From assembly GCF_042678045.1 (NCBI RefSeq), contig NZ_JBHUDI010000005.1:1-64000 (forward strand): 64,000 nt of DNA. The letters run 5' to 3'. The stretch comes from Natrinema amylolyticus_A (GTDB lineage Archaea; Halobacteriota; Halobacteria; Halobacteriales; Natrialbaceae). The notes under the pieces were generated by a model. It searched no databases and was not told the origin of the DNA. It worked only from the letters and a program-made list of their open reading frames with translations. The translations under genes and the position numbers were made by a program. Below, piece by piece: positions 8,353 through 16,689 of the stretch. Every line of letters begins with the position of its first letter. Position 1 is the stretch's first letter.

Positions 8353-9543
8353 CTATCGCTCGCCGGCCAGCGCCGAAAACAGCCGTTCTTCGAACTCTTC
8401 GTGGCTGATCCCATCGGAAGGGCCGATCCCGTTCATGTGATCGACCGAGAGCTGGCCACCGCCCATCCGCGCGTGACCGCCCGCACTGGCCATTGGAATG
8501 TCGCTGATGGCGTGGCGCAGTGTCTCTCCCATGTGAACCCGATCGTCGCGTGACCGGCCGGAGAGATGTAACGTCCCGTCGTGTTCGCCGTAGACGACGA
8601 CCGCCGTGACGCCCTCGAGGTGCATGAGCTCGTCCGCGGCCTGTGGGATCGCGTCGACGTTACTGATCTCGCCGACGTCACAGACGGCGAAGGGTCCTTC
8701 GACTCGCTTTTCGGTGATCGCCGTCGCCTTGACCTGTAACACGTCGTCGCTGACCTGCGGATTGGCGATCCGATCGAGGAGGTCCTCGTCGATCGCCGGG
8801 AACAGAGCCGCAGCGGCGTCGAACTCCGCCCGTGAGCAGCCGTTCGTCAGGTGATTCGTATCGGATTGAATCCCGTAGAGCAGCCCCGTTGCGAGCTCCG
8901 GCGACACCGTGACCTCGCTCGAGTCGGTCGTCTCGGTTATCGACGCGCCGATCTCGTTCAGGTACTCGACGAAGATCGTCGACGCCGCACCGTACCCTGT
9001 TCGAACGTCGGTGAACTTCGTGCCGGTCCCGTTCCCAGGGTGGTGATCGACGACAGCGACCGGCTCGATGGACTGTGCCCCGCTAAAGCCCCGCGGCGTG
9101 TTGTGATCGACCAGTACCACCGCGTCCGACGCGAGCTGTGAGGTCGTCTCGATGGGCTCGAGATCGAGCCCGAGGACGGTCCGGAACGCACGGTTCTCCT
9201 GGTGGCGGATTTCGCCTGCGTACTGTAGCGTCGTCGCCGTGTCGACCGACTCGGCGATCCGGTCGACGCCCATCGCACACGACATGGCGTCGGGATCGGG
9301 ATTAGGGTGCATCAATACGGTCACTTCGTCGTAGTCGGCCAGCATGCGCTGGAACCGGACCCCAGGCGGTCGTCGAAACCACCGAATCACCCACCAGAGA
9401 GCGAGGACGAGCGCGACGACGATGAGAACGAGCAACGACAGCACGAGCGGCTCGAGCGAGCGGATCGAGTCACCGACTGACTCGGATACCAGCGGTGTCG
9501 CCCCGACGAACGGTGTGGCTGTCGGGGCGGTCCCAACGCTCAT
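8353..9543 (-). CDS. membrane-anchored DHH/DHHA1 family phosphoesterase
   Basis: A 396-residue protein with one N-terminal membrane helix (residues about 31-53, LEPLVLSLLVLIVVALVLAL) and a cytosolic DHH phosphoesterase domain. The DHH domain shows the metal-binding series HPNPDPDAMSC, VVLVDHNTP and VAVVDHHPGN. The C-terminal DHHA1 domain ends with GGHARMGGGQLSVDH. Relatives hydrolyse phosphodiester bonds in short RNA, pAp or cyclic dinucleotides such as c-di-AMP, the last being typical of membrane-tethered GdpP. Which substrate applies here is inference. Starts with ATG at 9543. It converges with the zinc micro-protein, 12 bases from its stop. Confidence 0.85.
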   Translation of the reverse strand: MSVGTAPTATPFVGATPLVSESVGDSIRSLEPLVLSLLVLIVVALVLALWWVIRWFRRPPGVRFQRMLADYDEVTVLMHPNPDPDAMSCAMGVDRIAESVDTATTLQYAGEIRHQENRAFRTVLGLDLEPIETTSQLASDAVVLVDHNTPRGFSGAQSIEPVAVVDHHPGNGTGTKFTDVRTGYGAASTIFVEYLNEIGASITETTDSSEVTVSPELATGLLYGIQSDTNHLTNGCSRAEFDAAAALFPAIDEDLLDRIANPQVSDDVLQVKATAITEKRVEGPFAVCDVGEISNVDAIPQAADELMHLEGVTAVVVYGEHDGTLHLSGRSRDDRVHMGETLRHAISDIPMASAGGHARMGGGQLSVDHMNGIGPSDGISHEEFEERLFSALAGER

Positions 9544-9601
9544 ATCGGCATGTCAAATCGAACCACCAAGAGTGTTCCCCCGATTTCTCCGCGCTCGGCG
9601 G

Positions 9602-10507
9602 TTAGCGGTCAGCGGTGGCGTCGGTCCGATAGCGCTCGATCGCGTCGTGATACCCCTCGCGGAAGGTGGGATAGGCGAGCTCGTAGCCCAGGGCTCGCAG
9701 TTTCTCGTTCGAACAGCGCTTGCTCGTCAAGATCCGTCGCCGGGCGGCGTCCGAGAGATCGTCGTCCGCGAGCCGCTCGGCTTTCGTCTGCTTTGGCGGC
9801 TGCGCGACGCCACACTCCTCGGCCAGCCAGTCCGCGAAGTCCCACTTCGCGGCGGGCTCGTCGTCGACCACCTGCACGACCTCGCCACGTGCATCGTCCC
9901 CACAGAGCAGGTAGCGGACCGCACCGGCAGCGTCGTCCCGGTGGACCATGTTCAGATAGCCTGCCGTCACCGGCCCCTCGAGATAGCGCTTCAGCCGGTA
10001 CCGGCCGGGACCGTAGAGTCCGGCAAAGCGGGCGACGGTTCCCTCGAACCCGTACTCGGGGGGTTCTTCGAGCGCGATCCGTTCGGCCTCGGCGAGCACT
10101 GCCGTCTTGTCGGTCGTGGGCTCGAGTGGCGTCGTCTCGTCGACCCAGTCGCCGTCGTGGTCGCCGTGGACGCCCGTCGAGGAGGTGTAGACGAGCCGGT
10201 CGGGCGCGTGCTCGCGCTCGCCGAAGCTCTCGACCGCCGTTTGCAACCCCTCGACGTACACCTCGCGGGCGGCCTCGGCACCTCGGCCGCCGCTGCTGGC
10301 GGCGAAGACGATCGCGTCGACGTCCGGGACGGCCGTCAGCGCCTCGCGATCGGTCACGTCCGCCTGGACGGCCTCGAAGCCAGCGTCTTCGATCCGTGCA
10401 ACGCCTTCGTCCGATCGGCGCACGCCGATCGGGTCGTGGTCTCGTGCCGCGAGCTGTCGGCCCAGTTCGAGGCCGACGTACCCACAGCCGAGAATGGCAA
10501 CGCGCAT
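9602..10507 (-). CDS. NAD-dependent epimerase/dehydratase-like SDR protein (YeeZ type)
   Basis: A 301-residue extended-SDR relative. It begins MRVAILGCGYVGLELGRQLA with a GxGxxG NAD(P)-binding loop and contains RLVYTSSTGVHGDHDGDWVD and a long C-terminal domain. The family (COG0451, YeeZ-like) often lacks the full YxxxK catalytic pair; I see no clear YxxxK in the usual place, so the protein may bind a nucleotide without classic dehydrogenase activity. The ATG at 10507 is preferred over a TTG at 10513, which adds only two residues. Same strand as the sulfite oxidase upstream, separated by about 70 bases; co-transcription is possible. Confidence 0.75.
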   Translation of the reverse strand: MRVAILGCGYVGLELGRQLAARDHDPIGVRRSDEGVARIEDAGFEAVQADVTDREALTAVPDVDAIVFAASSGGRGAEAAREVYVEGLQTAVESFGEREHAPDRLVYTSSTGVHGDHDGDWVDETTPLEPTTDKTAVLAEAERIALEEPPEYGFEGTVARFAGLYGPGRYRLKRYLEGPVTAGYLNMVHRDDAAGAVRYLLCGDDARGEVVQVVDDEPAAKWDFADWLAEECGVAQPPKQTKAERLADDDLSDAARRRILTSKRCSNEKLRALGYELAYPTFREGYHDAIERYRTDATADR

Positions 10508-10577
10508 ACGCAACCTCGTGGCCGGGTCGGCATAGGTTCACCGCTCGCGGCCGGACGCAGCGCGCAGACGGATCGTC

Positions 10578-11822
10578 TCACTCGACGGTGATCTCGAGCG
10601 CGTGCGGGCGCCACGCGTTCTCGGCGTAGCCGCCCTCGTTCCACGGGTAGTCGTCGCCGTCTTCGTCCGGCCCGGCGATCCGTGCCGGCTGGTGGCGGTC
10701 GCGTTCGTCGGTCGCGCGCGAGGCGAGCGTGTACGTGCCGGGCGAGGGCTCCCAGGCGTAGCGAAACAGCCGCCACGCACAGTCGTAGTTCGGTCCGAAG
10801 AACATCGCATCCTGCCAGCTGTCGCCGCCGTCGGTCGAGACTTCGACCCCCGTCACCTCGTCGTCGCCGGCCCAGGCGACGCCGACGACCTCGAGTGTGC
10901 CGTCCGCGTCCGGGGAGACGGTCGCGCCGTCATCTGGGTGGCCGATCGTGGATTTGACGTTCTCGTCGAAGGTGTAGGGGTGGTCGATCTCGTCGGACTC
11001 GAGCTGGTCCCAGGTGTCGAACGTCGAGACCGTCGCGTTCGAGTCGGGTTCGACGCCCTCGGGGTGGATGCGATAGGACGACTGCTGCCACTGGGTGAAG
11101 TCCTCGCCGCCGCGGTCGGCCCACTCCGGTCCGTGGACCATCGTCTCCCCGACGTGCAACTCGGTGAGCCACTTGACGCTGTTGACGCCGTACCAGCCGG
11201 GGACAAGCAACCGAACCGGATGGCCGTGCTCGGGGGGCAACGGCTCGCCGTTTACCTCGTAGGCGAGGATACAGTCCTCGAGGACCTTGGTCATCGGGAT
11301 CGAGCGAGCGAACCGGTCGTTCTCGTCCTCGACTTCGGGGAGATCGTCGCCGACCGCGGTGAGCCACATCCCCTCGTCGGTCGTCGCGCCGTGGTCGGCC
11401 AGGATCGACGTCAGCGGTGTGCCGGTCCAGATCGCGGTGCTGACGGCACCGTACTCCCACTGCACGCTGCCCGTTTCGGGGTCGAAGTAGCCGCGGCCGT
11501 TACCCGCACACTCCATCGTGTGTGCGACCGCGACCGTCGGGTAGTCCTCGCGGAGGTCGTCCATCCCCAGCGTGCCCTCCCGGGCGACCGCGCCGGCGAG
11601 GTCGACCTCCCAGTCGGCGGCCTCGGGATCGAGCGTCTCGTTGCGGTGACAGACGTAGTGCTCTTCGATCGGCGTCAGCCAGTTCGCGTACGTCTCCCGA
11701 TCGGCGGCACCCACGACCCGATATCGGTCCTCGAGATCGGTGACGGCTTCGGTGCCGGGTTTGCGCTCGAGAATCGCGTTGGTTTCCCGTTGCCGATTCT
11801 CGCTGCGCTCCGAGTTCGACAT
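10578..11822 (-). CDS. sulfite-oxidase-type molybdopterin enzyme
   Basis: A 414-residue sulfite oxidase family protein. It contains the molybdenum-binding cysteine in AHTMECAGNGRGYFD (near residue 107), the VPGWYGVNSVKWLTEL block that follows in the family, and a C-terminal Ig-like dimerisation domain (for example TGVEVSTDGGDSWQDA and the WRLFRYAW segment). No heme b5 domain and no signal peptide are present, so it is a cytoplasmic, heme-free form that must use another electron acceptor. The ATG at 11822 gives MSNSERSENRQRET. Likely role: oxidation of sulfite or another S/N-oxyanion; the direction and the substrate are inferred. Confidence 0.85.
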   Translation of the reverse strand: MSNSERSENRQRETNAILERKPGTEAVTDLEDRYRVVGAADRETYANWLTPIEEHYVCHRNETLDPEAADWEVDLAGAVAREGTLGMDDLREDYPTVAVAHTMECAGNGRGYFDPETGSVQWEYGAVSTAIWTGTPLTSILADHGATTDEGMWLTAVGDDLPEVEDENDRFARSIPMTKVLEDCILAYEVNGEPLPPEHGHPVRLLVPGWYGVNSVKWLTELHVGETMVHGPEWADRGGEDFTQWQQSSYRIHPEGVEPDSNATVSTFDTWDQLESDEIDHPYTFDENVKSTIGHPDDGATVSPDADGTLEVVGVAWAGDDEVTGVEVSTDGGDSWQDAMFFGPNYDCAWRLFRYAWEPSPGTYTLASRATDERDRHQPARIAGPDEDGDDYPWNEGGYAENAWRPHALEITVE

Positions 11823-11916
11823 ACGGGCCACACGTCACCGAGTGGGATAAACAACGGGGCGTGGCAACACTCCTCGAGATAGTGGGTGGCGCGCTCTGCT
11901 GTGAACTCGGCCGTGT

Positions 11917-12342
11917 TTACGGCGCACCGTCCGCGATCACGTACTGGACGTGGACGAACTCGTCGAACGACATCGGCGCTCGACCCTCGATCTTCTGTTG
12001 AATCTCCTTCGCATCGAGGTCGAGGTCGATGTAGCTCTCGAGTGCCTCGACGTCGAGGACCGCCGTCGACATCCCCAACAGGAGATGCTCGAGGGCTATC
12101 GTCACGATCGTCTCCGGGTCCGGTTCGCCGTCGGCGAGTGCCTGAATCTCGGCGGCTTCCTCGAGCGTCAGATCGGGCGAGTCGCCGGCGACGAGCGCCT
12201 CGAGCGTGTCTTCGTCGAGGTCGGTGTCGGCCGCGACGGCCGCAGGGCCGTGCTGGTCGACGATCGTTGCGAGGTCGTCCTCGTACTCGGCCCGTAATTC
12301 GGCGGGCGAGTCGGGAACGGTCATCCGCTGTTCGTAGAACAT
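11917..12342 (-). CDS. DUF5791 family haloarchaeal protein
   Basis: A 141-residue acidic protein. MFYEQRMTVPDSPAELRAEY at the N-terminus and LTLEEAAEIQALADGEPDPE in the middle match the haloarchaeal DUF5791 family as I recall it. A helix-turn-helix-like stretch (DEDTLEALVAGDSPDLTLEE) suggests possible nucleic-acid or protein contact, but the function is unknown. ATG at 12342 is chosen; an alternative ATG at 12324 removes six residues. Upstream in-frame codons derive from a tRNA-like antisense stretch (positions 12378-12433) and are not protein-like. Divergent from cetZ. Confidence 0.78.
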   Translation of the reverse strand: MFYEQRMTVPDSPAELRAEYEDDLATIVDQHGPAAVAADTDLDEDTLEALVAGDSPDLTLEEAAEIQALADGEPDPETIVTIALEHLLLGMSTAVLDVEALESYIDLDLDAKEIQQKIEGRAPMSFDEFVHVQYVIADGAP

Positions 12343-12377
12343 ATCCGAACGGACGGGGATACAGCAGAAAGGTATTG

Positions 12378-12433
12378 TGACCTCTGGCGGTCTTGCGCGA
12401 GACCGCGGTTCGATCCCACCGACCTCGACGAGC
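12378..12433 (+). other. possible degenerate tRNA 3'-half-like sequence
   Basis: The stretch has a perfect 7-bp hairpin, GCGGTCT (12387-12393) with AGACCGC (12400-12406) and a 6-base loop, like a long variable arm. It is followed directly by a T-loop-like GGTTCGATCCC (12407-12417) and then CCTCGACG. The T-stem pairs in only 3 of 5 positions and no 5' half is visible, so this is not called as a functional tRNA. It may be a relic, or chance. Confidence 0.25.
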
Positions 12434-12482
12434 ATATCAATTCACCGGAACGTTAAACAGGACGCTCGCGCATGGGTGTGGT

Positions 12483-13565
12483 ATGAAAGTTGCCCTGATC
12501 GGAGTCGGTCAGGCCGGTGGGAAGATCACCGAACGGCTCGCCCGGTTCGATGCGGACATGGGATTTGGAGCCGTTCAGGGTGCGCTTGCGATCAACACCG
12601 CCGAGCCGGACCTCCAGTCGCTCGAGTTCGTCGACACGCAACTGATCGGTGCCGACCGCGTCAACGGCCACGGCGTCGGCGGCGACAACGAACTCGGCAC
12701 CGAAGTCATGCAGTCGGACATCCAGCAGGTACTCGGCTCGCTCGACGGCCGTGTCACCTCGAGCGCCGAGGCGATCTTCGTGGTCGCCGGCCTCGGCGGC
12801 GGCACCGGCAGCGGCGGCGCACCCGTGCTCGTCCACCATCTCCAGCAGGTCTACGACGTCCCGGTCTACGCGCTCGGCGTCCTGCCAGGGCGCAACGAAG
12901 GGGCGCTCTATCAGGCCAACGCCGGCCGCTCGTTGAAAACGCTGCTGCGGGAAGCCGACGCAACGTTGCTGATCGACAACGACGCCTGGCACGAACAGGG
13001 CGAAAGCGTCGAAGGGGCCTTCGAGACGATCAACGACCGGATCGCACGGCGGGTCGGTCTGCTGTTTGCCGCCGGCGAGGCCGTCGAAGGGGTCGGCGAG
13101 AGTGTCGTCGACTCGAGCGAAGTCATCAACACGCTGCGTGCGGGCGGCGTCGCGGCACTCGGCTACGCGACCGAAGTCGCGAGCGAGGACAGCGCCGAGA
13201 ACATCAGAACAGCGATGAGCGTCTCCCGGCAAGCACTGCTGACGGGGACGAGCCTGCCCGATGCGACGACTGCGGAGGCGGCACTGCTCGTCATCGCGGG
13301 CCAGCCCGATGCGATCCCGCGAAAGGGTGTCGAGAAGGCCCGTCACTGGCTCGAAGACGAGACCGGCAGCATGCAGGTCCGCGGCGGCGACTTTCCGCTG
13401 GACAGCGATCGTCTCGGCGCGCTGGTCTTGCTCGGCGGTGCAGAACGGTCCGACCGGATCGAGGCGTTCATGGACCGTGCCCGGGAAGCAACACAGGCTC
13501 AGGAGACGAAATCGGAAGACCACGCGGAGATGTTCGCCGACGACCGACTCGAGAATCTCTTCTAG
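12483..13565 (+). CDS. cetZ: CetZ-family tubulin-like GTPase
   Basis: A 360-residue member of the tubulin/FtsZ superfamily. The start MKVALIGVGQAGGKITERL, the GTP-binding tubulin signature GGGTGSGGAPV (residues about 105-115) and the VYALGVLPGRNEGALYQANA block match CetZ proteins of Halobacteria rather than FtsZ. The T7-like loop is INTLRAGGV near residue 220. CetZs polymerise at the membrane and control cell shape and motility; the exact CetZ subgroup is not resolved here. It is clearly distinct from FtsZ1 at 49.4 kb. The ATG at 12483 is the family start. Monocistronic. Confidence 0.88.
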   Translation: MKVALIGVGQAGGKITERLARFDADMGFGAVQGALAINTAEPDLQSLEFVDTQLIGADRVNGHGVGGDNELGTEVMQSDIQQVLGSLDGRVTSSAEAIFVVAGLGGGTGSGGAPVLVHHLQQVYDVPVYALGVLPGRNEGALYQANAGRSLKTLLREADATLLIDNDAWHEQGESVEGAFETINDRIARRVGLLFAAGEAVEGVGESVVDSSEVINTLRAGGVAALGYATEVASEDSAENIRTAMSVSRQALLTGTSLPDATTAEAALLVIAGQPDAIPRKGVEKARHWLEDETGSMQVRGGDFPLDSDRLGALVLLGGAERSDRIEAFMDRAREATQAQETKSEDHAEMFADDRLENLF

Positions 13566-13631
13566 AGCTGCACCGCTCGAGTACCGTACGGATTCGCGAC
13601 GAGGAGTGTCGATCGACTCCCCCGTAACCGG

Positions 13632-13643
13632 TTTTATTTATAA
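13632..13643 (+). promoter_or_regulatory. strong TATA-like box in the cetZ-downstream intergenic region
   Basis: TTTTATTTATAA lies 20-31 bases before an ATG at 13663, the spacing expected for leaderless transcription. A second TATA-like element, ACATTTAAATTATAG, ends at 13737. They sit in a 386-base gap (13566-13951) with no established gene. The boxes are seen directly; promoter activity is inferred. Confidence 0.45.
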
Positions 13644-13662
13644 GCCGCTCACAGGCCGTGGT

Positions 13663-13737
13663 ATGGCCCAACATGGGCGAACGAAGCCCCTGCTAACGGT
13701 TTTCAGGGGGTATCCGACCGGTACATTTAAATTATAG
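13663..13737 (+). CDS. candidate 24-residue leaderless small ORF
   Basis: An ATG at 13663, correctly spaced after a TATA-like box, opens a 24-codon frame (MAQHGRTKPLLTVFRGYPTG, then TFKL) ending TAG at 13737. It matches nothing I know. The second TATA-like element overlaps its last codons, so the ORF may be incidental to a tandem promoter. Called only as a candidate. Confidence 0.2.
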   Translation: MAQHGRTKPLLTVFRGYPTGTFKL

Positions 13738-13865
13738 GCGACAGTACTGTCTGTCACCAGAACGCCACCGGGGCGCGTATCGCTCGACGATCGATGACAG
13801 GAAATCTTATTCACCGAGGTTTCGCAGATCGTGAGCAGTCGCTCCGTCCAGTCAACCGATATCCA

Positions 13866-13898
13866 GTGAGTTACTCGCCGAGCCGTCGGCGAACTCAC
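13866..13898 (+). other. hairpin upstream of the coiled-coil gene
   Basis: GTGAGTT (13866-13872) pairs with AACTCAC (13892-13898), and inside it GCCGA pairs with TCGGC around a 4-base loop, leaving an asymmetric internal loop (ACTC against G). It lies 54 bases before the coiled-coil ATG and about 130 bases after the TATA-like element at 13724-13737. It could be part of a structured 5' leader or a short RNA. Confidence 0.3.
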
Positions 13899-13951
13899 TC
13901 GGCCGTTCGACTGGCTCCCCGGTGCGGGTATGGCACAGAGGTTTGACTAAC

Positions 13952-14833
13952 ATGGTAGACGAATCGAAAAACATCGAACTGACAGAGGACGACCTAGAAA
14001 ACAAATCGAAAGGACAGCTCATCAAAATGGCCGGTCAACTGCGAGACCGGCGAAACGACCTGAATCAGATGGCGTCCGAGCGCGCATCCAAGCGCGACGA
14101 CCTGAACGCCAAGACGCGTGAGAAGGTCGACGAGGCCCAGGAACACCGCGAAAAGCGGGACGAGCTCAACGAGCAGGTCCAGGAACACAAAGAAAAGCGC
14201 AACGAGCTCAACGCGGAAGCCAACGAGCTGTTCGACAAAGTCGAGCAGCTCAAGTCGGACATGGAGCTCGACGAGGGCAAGGATCTCGAGGAGCTCGAAG
14301 AGGAGATCGAGCAACTCGAGTTCAAACAGCAGACCGAGGTTCTCTCGAGCGAAGACGAGAAAGAGCTCATCGAGAAGATCGAGTCCAAGCGCGAGGAGTA
14401 CGAAGAGCGCAAGCAGAAGCTCGACCAGAACGAGGATCTCGAGGAGCTCGTCGAGGAAGCTGAAGAAGTCCGATCGGAAGCCTCCCAGCACCACCAGAAG
14501 GTGACGGAGCTGGCGGACAAGGCCCAGGAACATCACAACCAGATGATCGAGGCCTACCGCGAGGCCGACGACATCCGTGACGAGGCCGACGAGATGCACG
14601 AGAAGTTCGTCGAGGCCCAGGAGGCCGCCGACCGTCACCACGAGGACTTCGTCCGCGTCCAGAAGCGCCTGCGCGAACTGGACAAGAAAGAGGAAGAAGA
14701 GCGCAAGTCCGAGCGCGACAAGAAGAAAGAGGAGGCCAAAGAAGAGGCCGAAGAGATCTATCAGAAGTTCAAGGAAGGCGAGACCCTCGACACCGAGGAC
14801 CTGATGAAGCTCCAGAAGACGGGGCTGCTCTAG
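13952..14833 (+). CDS. coiled-coil protein (COG1340/DUF7121-type)
   Basis: A 293-residue, highly charged protein that is almost entirely predicted coiled coil from residue about 20 to 270 (for example EAQEHREKRDELNEQVQEHK and the EQLEFKQQTEVLSSEDEKE segment). It ends with a short conserved-looking tail, EGETLDTEDLMKLQKTGLL. Archaeal COG1340 coiled-coil proteins of about 300 residues share this layout; their cellular role is not established. The ATG at 13952 (MVDESKNIELTEDDLENKSK) is used in preference to an upstream in-frame start. The 386-base upstream region may carry its promoter and a structured leader. Confidence 0.85.
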   Translation: MVDESKNIELTEDDLENKSKGQLIKMAGQLRDRRNDLNQMASERASKRDDLNAKTREKVDEAQEHREKRDELNEQVQEHKEKRNELNAEANELFDKVEQLKSDMELDEGKDLEELEEEIEQLEFKQQTEVLSSEDEKELIEKIESKREEYEERKQKLDQNEDLEELVEEAEEVRSEASQHHQKVTELADKAQEHHNQMIEAYREADDIRDEADEMHEKFVEAQEAADRHHEDFVRVQKRLRELDKKEEEERKSERDKKKEEAKEEAEEIYQKFKEGETLDTEDLMKLQKTGLL

Positions 14834-15266
14834 GTCGATCCCGTCTACCGCGATTTTCTCCCGATATTCGGGGTTTGAGCGCGGGTGCGTAGCTGTTTTC
14901 GTCGGTACTGACAAGCTGTCTCCGACAGCCGAGTCGCCGGCCGTCCGGTGCCATTCGACGCATCGACTGGTGGCCGACGCCAGCCGCAGAGTGACTCCGC
15001 CGGACACATCGATGGCTACGGTCGAGCCGACGCTGTAGTGGGTGCTTACGCCGACAGGGCTGGCGGTCGAACCGACGACCCCCACGGTTGCCCCTATGAT
15101 CGGCGTCGCTGTGAGTCGGGACGGACGTGAATGACCGAACGGAGTCGACGCTCGAGCAGCGGTAGTCACTTCCTACGACTGCGTGGCCGTAGTGAATGCC
15201 GTGTAGACCGCGATGGGATTCTGTATCGAATCTATAACAATAGAACGGGATCACCAGCCATGGCTC
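14834..15266. other. 433-base intergenic region, no gene seen
   Basis: Several frames are open on both strands, but none resembles a known protein and one is simply the antisense continuation of the coiled-coil gene. A small hairpin GCTGTC-TCC-GACAGC occurs near 14913. Near 15230-15245, TCTATAACAATAG provides a plausible TATA-like element about 30 bases before the ATP-grasp ATG at 15267. Confidence 0.4.
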
Positions 15267-16613
15267 ATGCAACGACACAGGGACGACGCGGGCGTGGTCG
15301 TGCCGGGGATCGACGCGCCGAGCACCGTCGCGTGTCTCCGCTCGCTTCGGCCACGCGGCGTCCGCACGATTGTTGGCTCGGAGTCGCGCTCGACGCCGGC
15401 GGCCACGTCTGCCTATCGCGACGAGTTCGTCGGACTACCGGACCCGGCGGCGGATCTCTCTGCGTACGGCGATGCCTTGCTTTCGCTGGCCGAGCGGCCC
15501 GATATCGAGACGATCATCCCCGTCCGCGAGGAGGACATCTACGTGCTCGCCGACCGCAAGGACGCGTTTGCAGACGTGATCGCGACCCCGTGGCCGGACT
15601 TCGAGACGCTCCGACGCGTTCAGGACCGCGTCGAACTCTTCGCAGCCGCCGACACGGCCGGGGTCGGTGCTCCTGAGACTGCGCTCCTCGACCAGTGGGA
15701 CGACTGGGATCGAGAGACGATCGTCAAACCACGGTACACCGTTGCAGCCCCTGCCTATCTCGGCGCACGATTCGACGATGCGGAGATCGGCTCGACGGAA
15801 TACCAGCGACCGGGCACACGGCCGGACCCGGAGGCCGAACTCGAGCGACGTGGTCACGTCCCGCTCGTCCAGGAGCGGATCCCCGACTCGCGGGAGTTCG
15901 GCTTTTTCGCACTCTACGAGCACGGCGATCCGGTCGCGACCTTCCAGCACTGCCAGCGCCGCGGTTGGAAGTACTGCGGCGGCCCCAGTGCCTACCGCGA
16001 GTCGGTCCACATTCCCGAACTCGAGGCCGCCGGCCGGGCGCTGCTCGACGAACTCGAGTGGCACGGACTCGCGATGGTCGAGTTCCTGCGCGATCCCGCC
16101 GACGGCGAGTTCAAGCTGATGGAGATCAATCCGCGCTTTTGGTCGTCGTTGCCGTTTTCGGTCCGCGTCGGTGCGGATTTCCCCTACTACTACTGGCAGC
16201 AGGCGATCGACGAGCCGATCACGTCGGAGCCGACTTACGAGGTCGGAGTGGGCGGCCACCTCCTGCGGGGGGAACTCAGTTATCTCCACAGCGTCGCGAC
16301 CGAGGAGTACCCCCTCGTCGAGCGACCGTCGCTCGGTGCGGCTGCCCGCGAGGTCGCGACGTCGCTGGTGTCGCATCCGCGATTCGATTACGCGGTTCCC
16401 GACGATCCGGTGCCGTTCTTCCAGGACGGCGTCAACCTCGTGCGAGCGTGGCTCGGCGGGCGGTCCGACAGCGGCGTGCCGGATCAAACCGATACCAGTC
16501 TCGAGCCCACGTCGACCGAGGACGGCGTCGAACCGACGGAGACGAAGCCGGGGACGGACGAGGAGTCGACGCGATCGGCTCAGACCGACGGCGGCCAGCC
16601 GTCTGATTCGTAG
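15267..16613 (+). CDS. ATP-grasp carboxylate-amine ligase
   Basis: A 448-residue ATP-grasp enzyme (COG3919 type). After a pre-ATP-grasp region beginning VVVPGIDAPSTVACLRSLRP, it has ATP-binding segments ETIVKPRYTV and PLVQERIPDSREFGF, and the metal-binding FKLMEINPRFWSSLPFSV near residue 290. Such enzymes join a carboxylate to an amine using ATP via an acyl-phosphate; the substrates are unknown. The last ~60 residues are an acidic, low-complexity tail typical of haloarchaea. ATG at 15267 gives MQRHRDDAGVVVPG; an upstream in-frame ATG at 15213 is less likely. No linked biosynthetic genes. Confidence 0.82.
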   Translation: MQRHRDDAGVVVPGIDAPSTVACLRSLRPRGVRTIVGSESRSTPAATSAYRDEFVGLPDPAADLSAYGDALLSLAERPDIETIIPVREEDIYVLADRKDAFADVIATPWPDFETLRRVQDRVELFAAADTAGVGAPETALLDQWDDWDRETIVKPRYTVAAPAYLGARFDDAEIGSTEYQRPGTRPDPEAELERRGHVPLVQERIPDSREFGFFALYEHGDPVATFQHCQRRGWKYCGGPSAYRESVHIPELEAAGRALLDELEWHGLAMVEFLRDPADGEFKLMEINPRFWSSLPFSVRVGADFPYYYWQQAIDEPITSEPTYEVGVGGHLLRGELSYLHSVATEEYPLVERPSLGAAAREVATSLVSHPRFDYAVPDDPVPFFQDGVNLVRAWLGGRSDSGVPDQTDTSLEPTSTEDGVEPTETKPGTDEESTRSAQTDGGQPSDS

Positions 16614-16689
16614 CCGATCTCCTGCCCGCGCTCTGCTAATCGCCAACCCTTAACGGGAACCGCACCCAGCTATCGGTATATGACTCGAG

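Noticed and set aside
9344..10591. 415-codon plus-strand open frame over the SDR gene
   Set aside because: It is the complement frame of a recognisable Rossmann protein. Long antisense frames are expected at this GC content and codon bias.
10602..11882. 426-codon plus-strand open frame antisense to the sulfite oxidase
   Set aside because: No family features, while the minus strand has all sulfite oxidase motifs.
12453..13523. 356-codon minus-strand open frame antisense to cetZ
   Set aside because: Shadow of the CetZ gene; it has no recognisable motif.
13994..15169. 391-codon minus-strand open frame antisense to the coiled-coil gene
   Set aside because: Most of it is the reverse of a Glu/Lys/Asp-rich coiled coil and reads as artificial Leu/Phe/Val runs. 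The plus-strand protein is a recognisable family.
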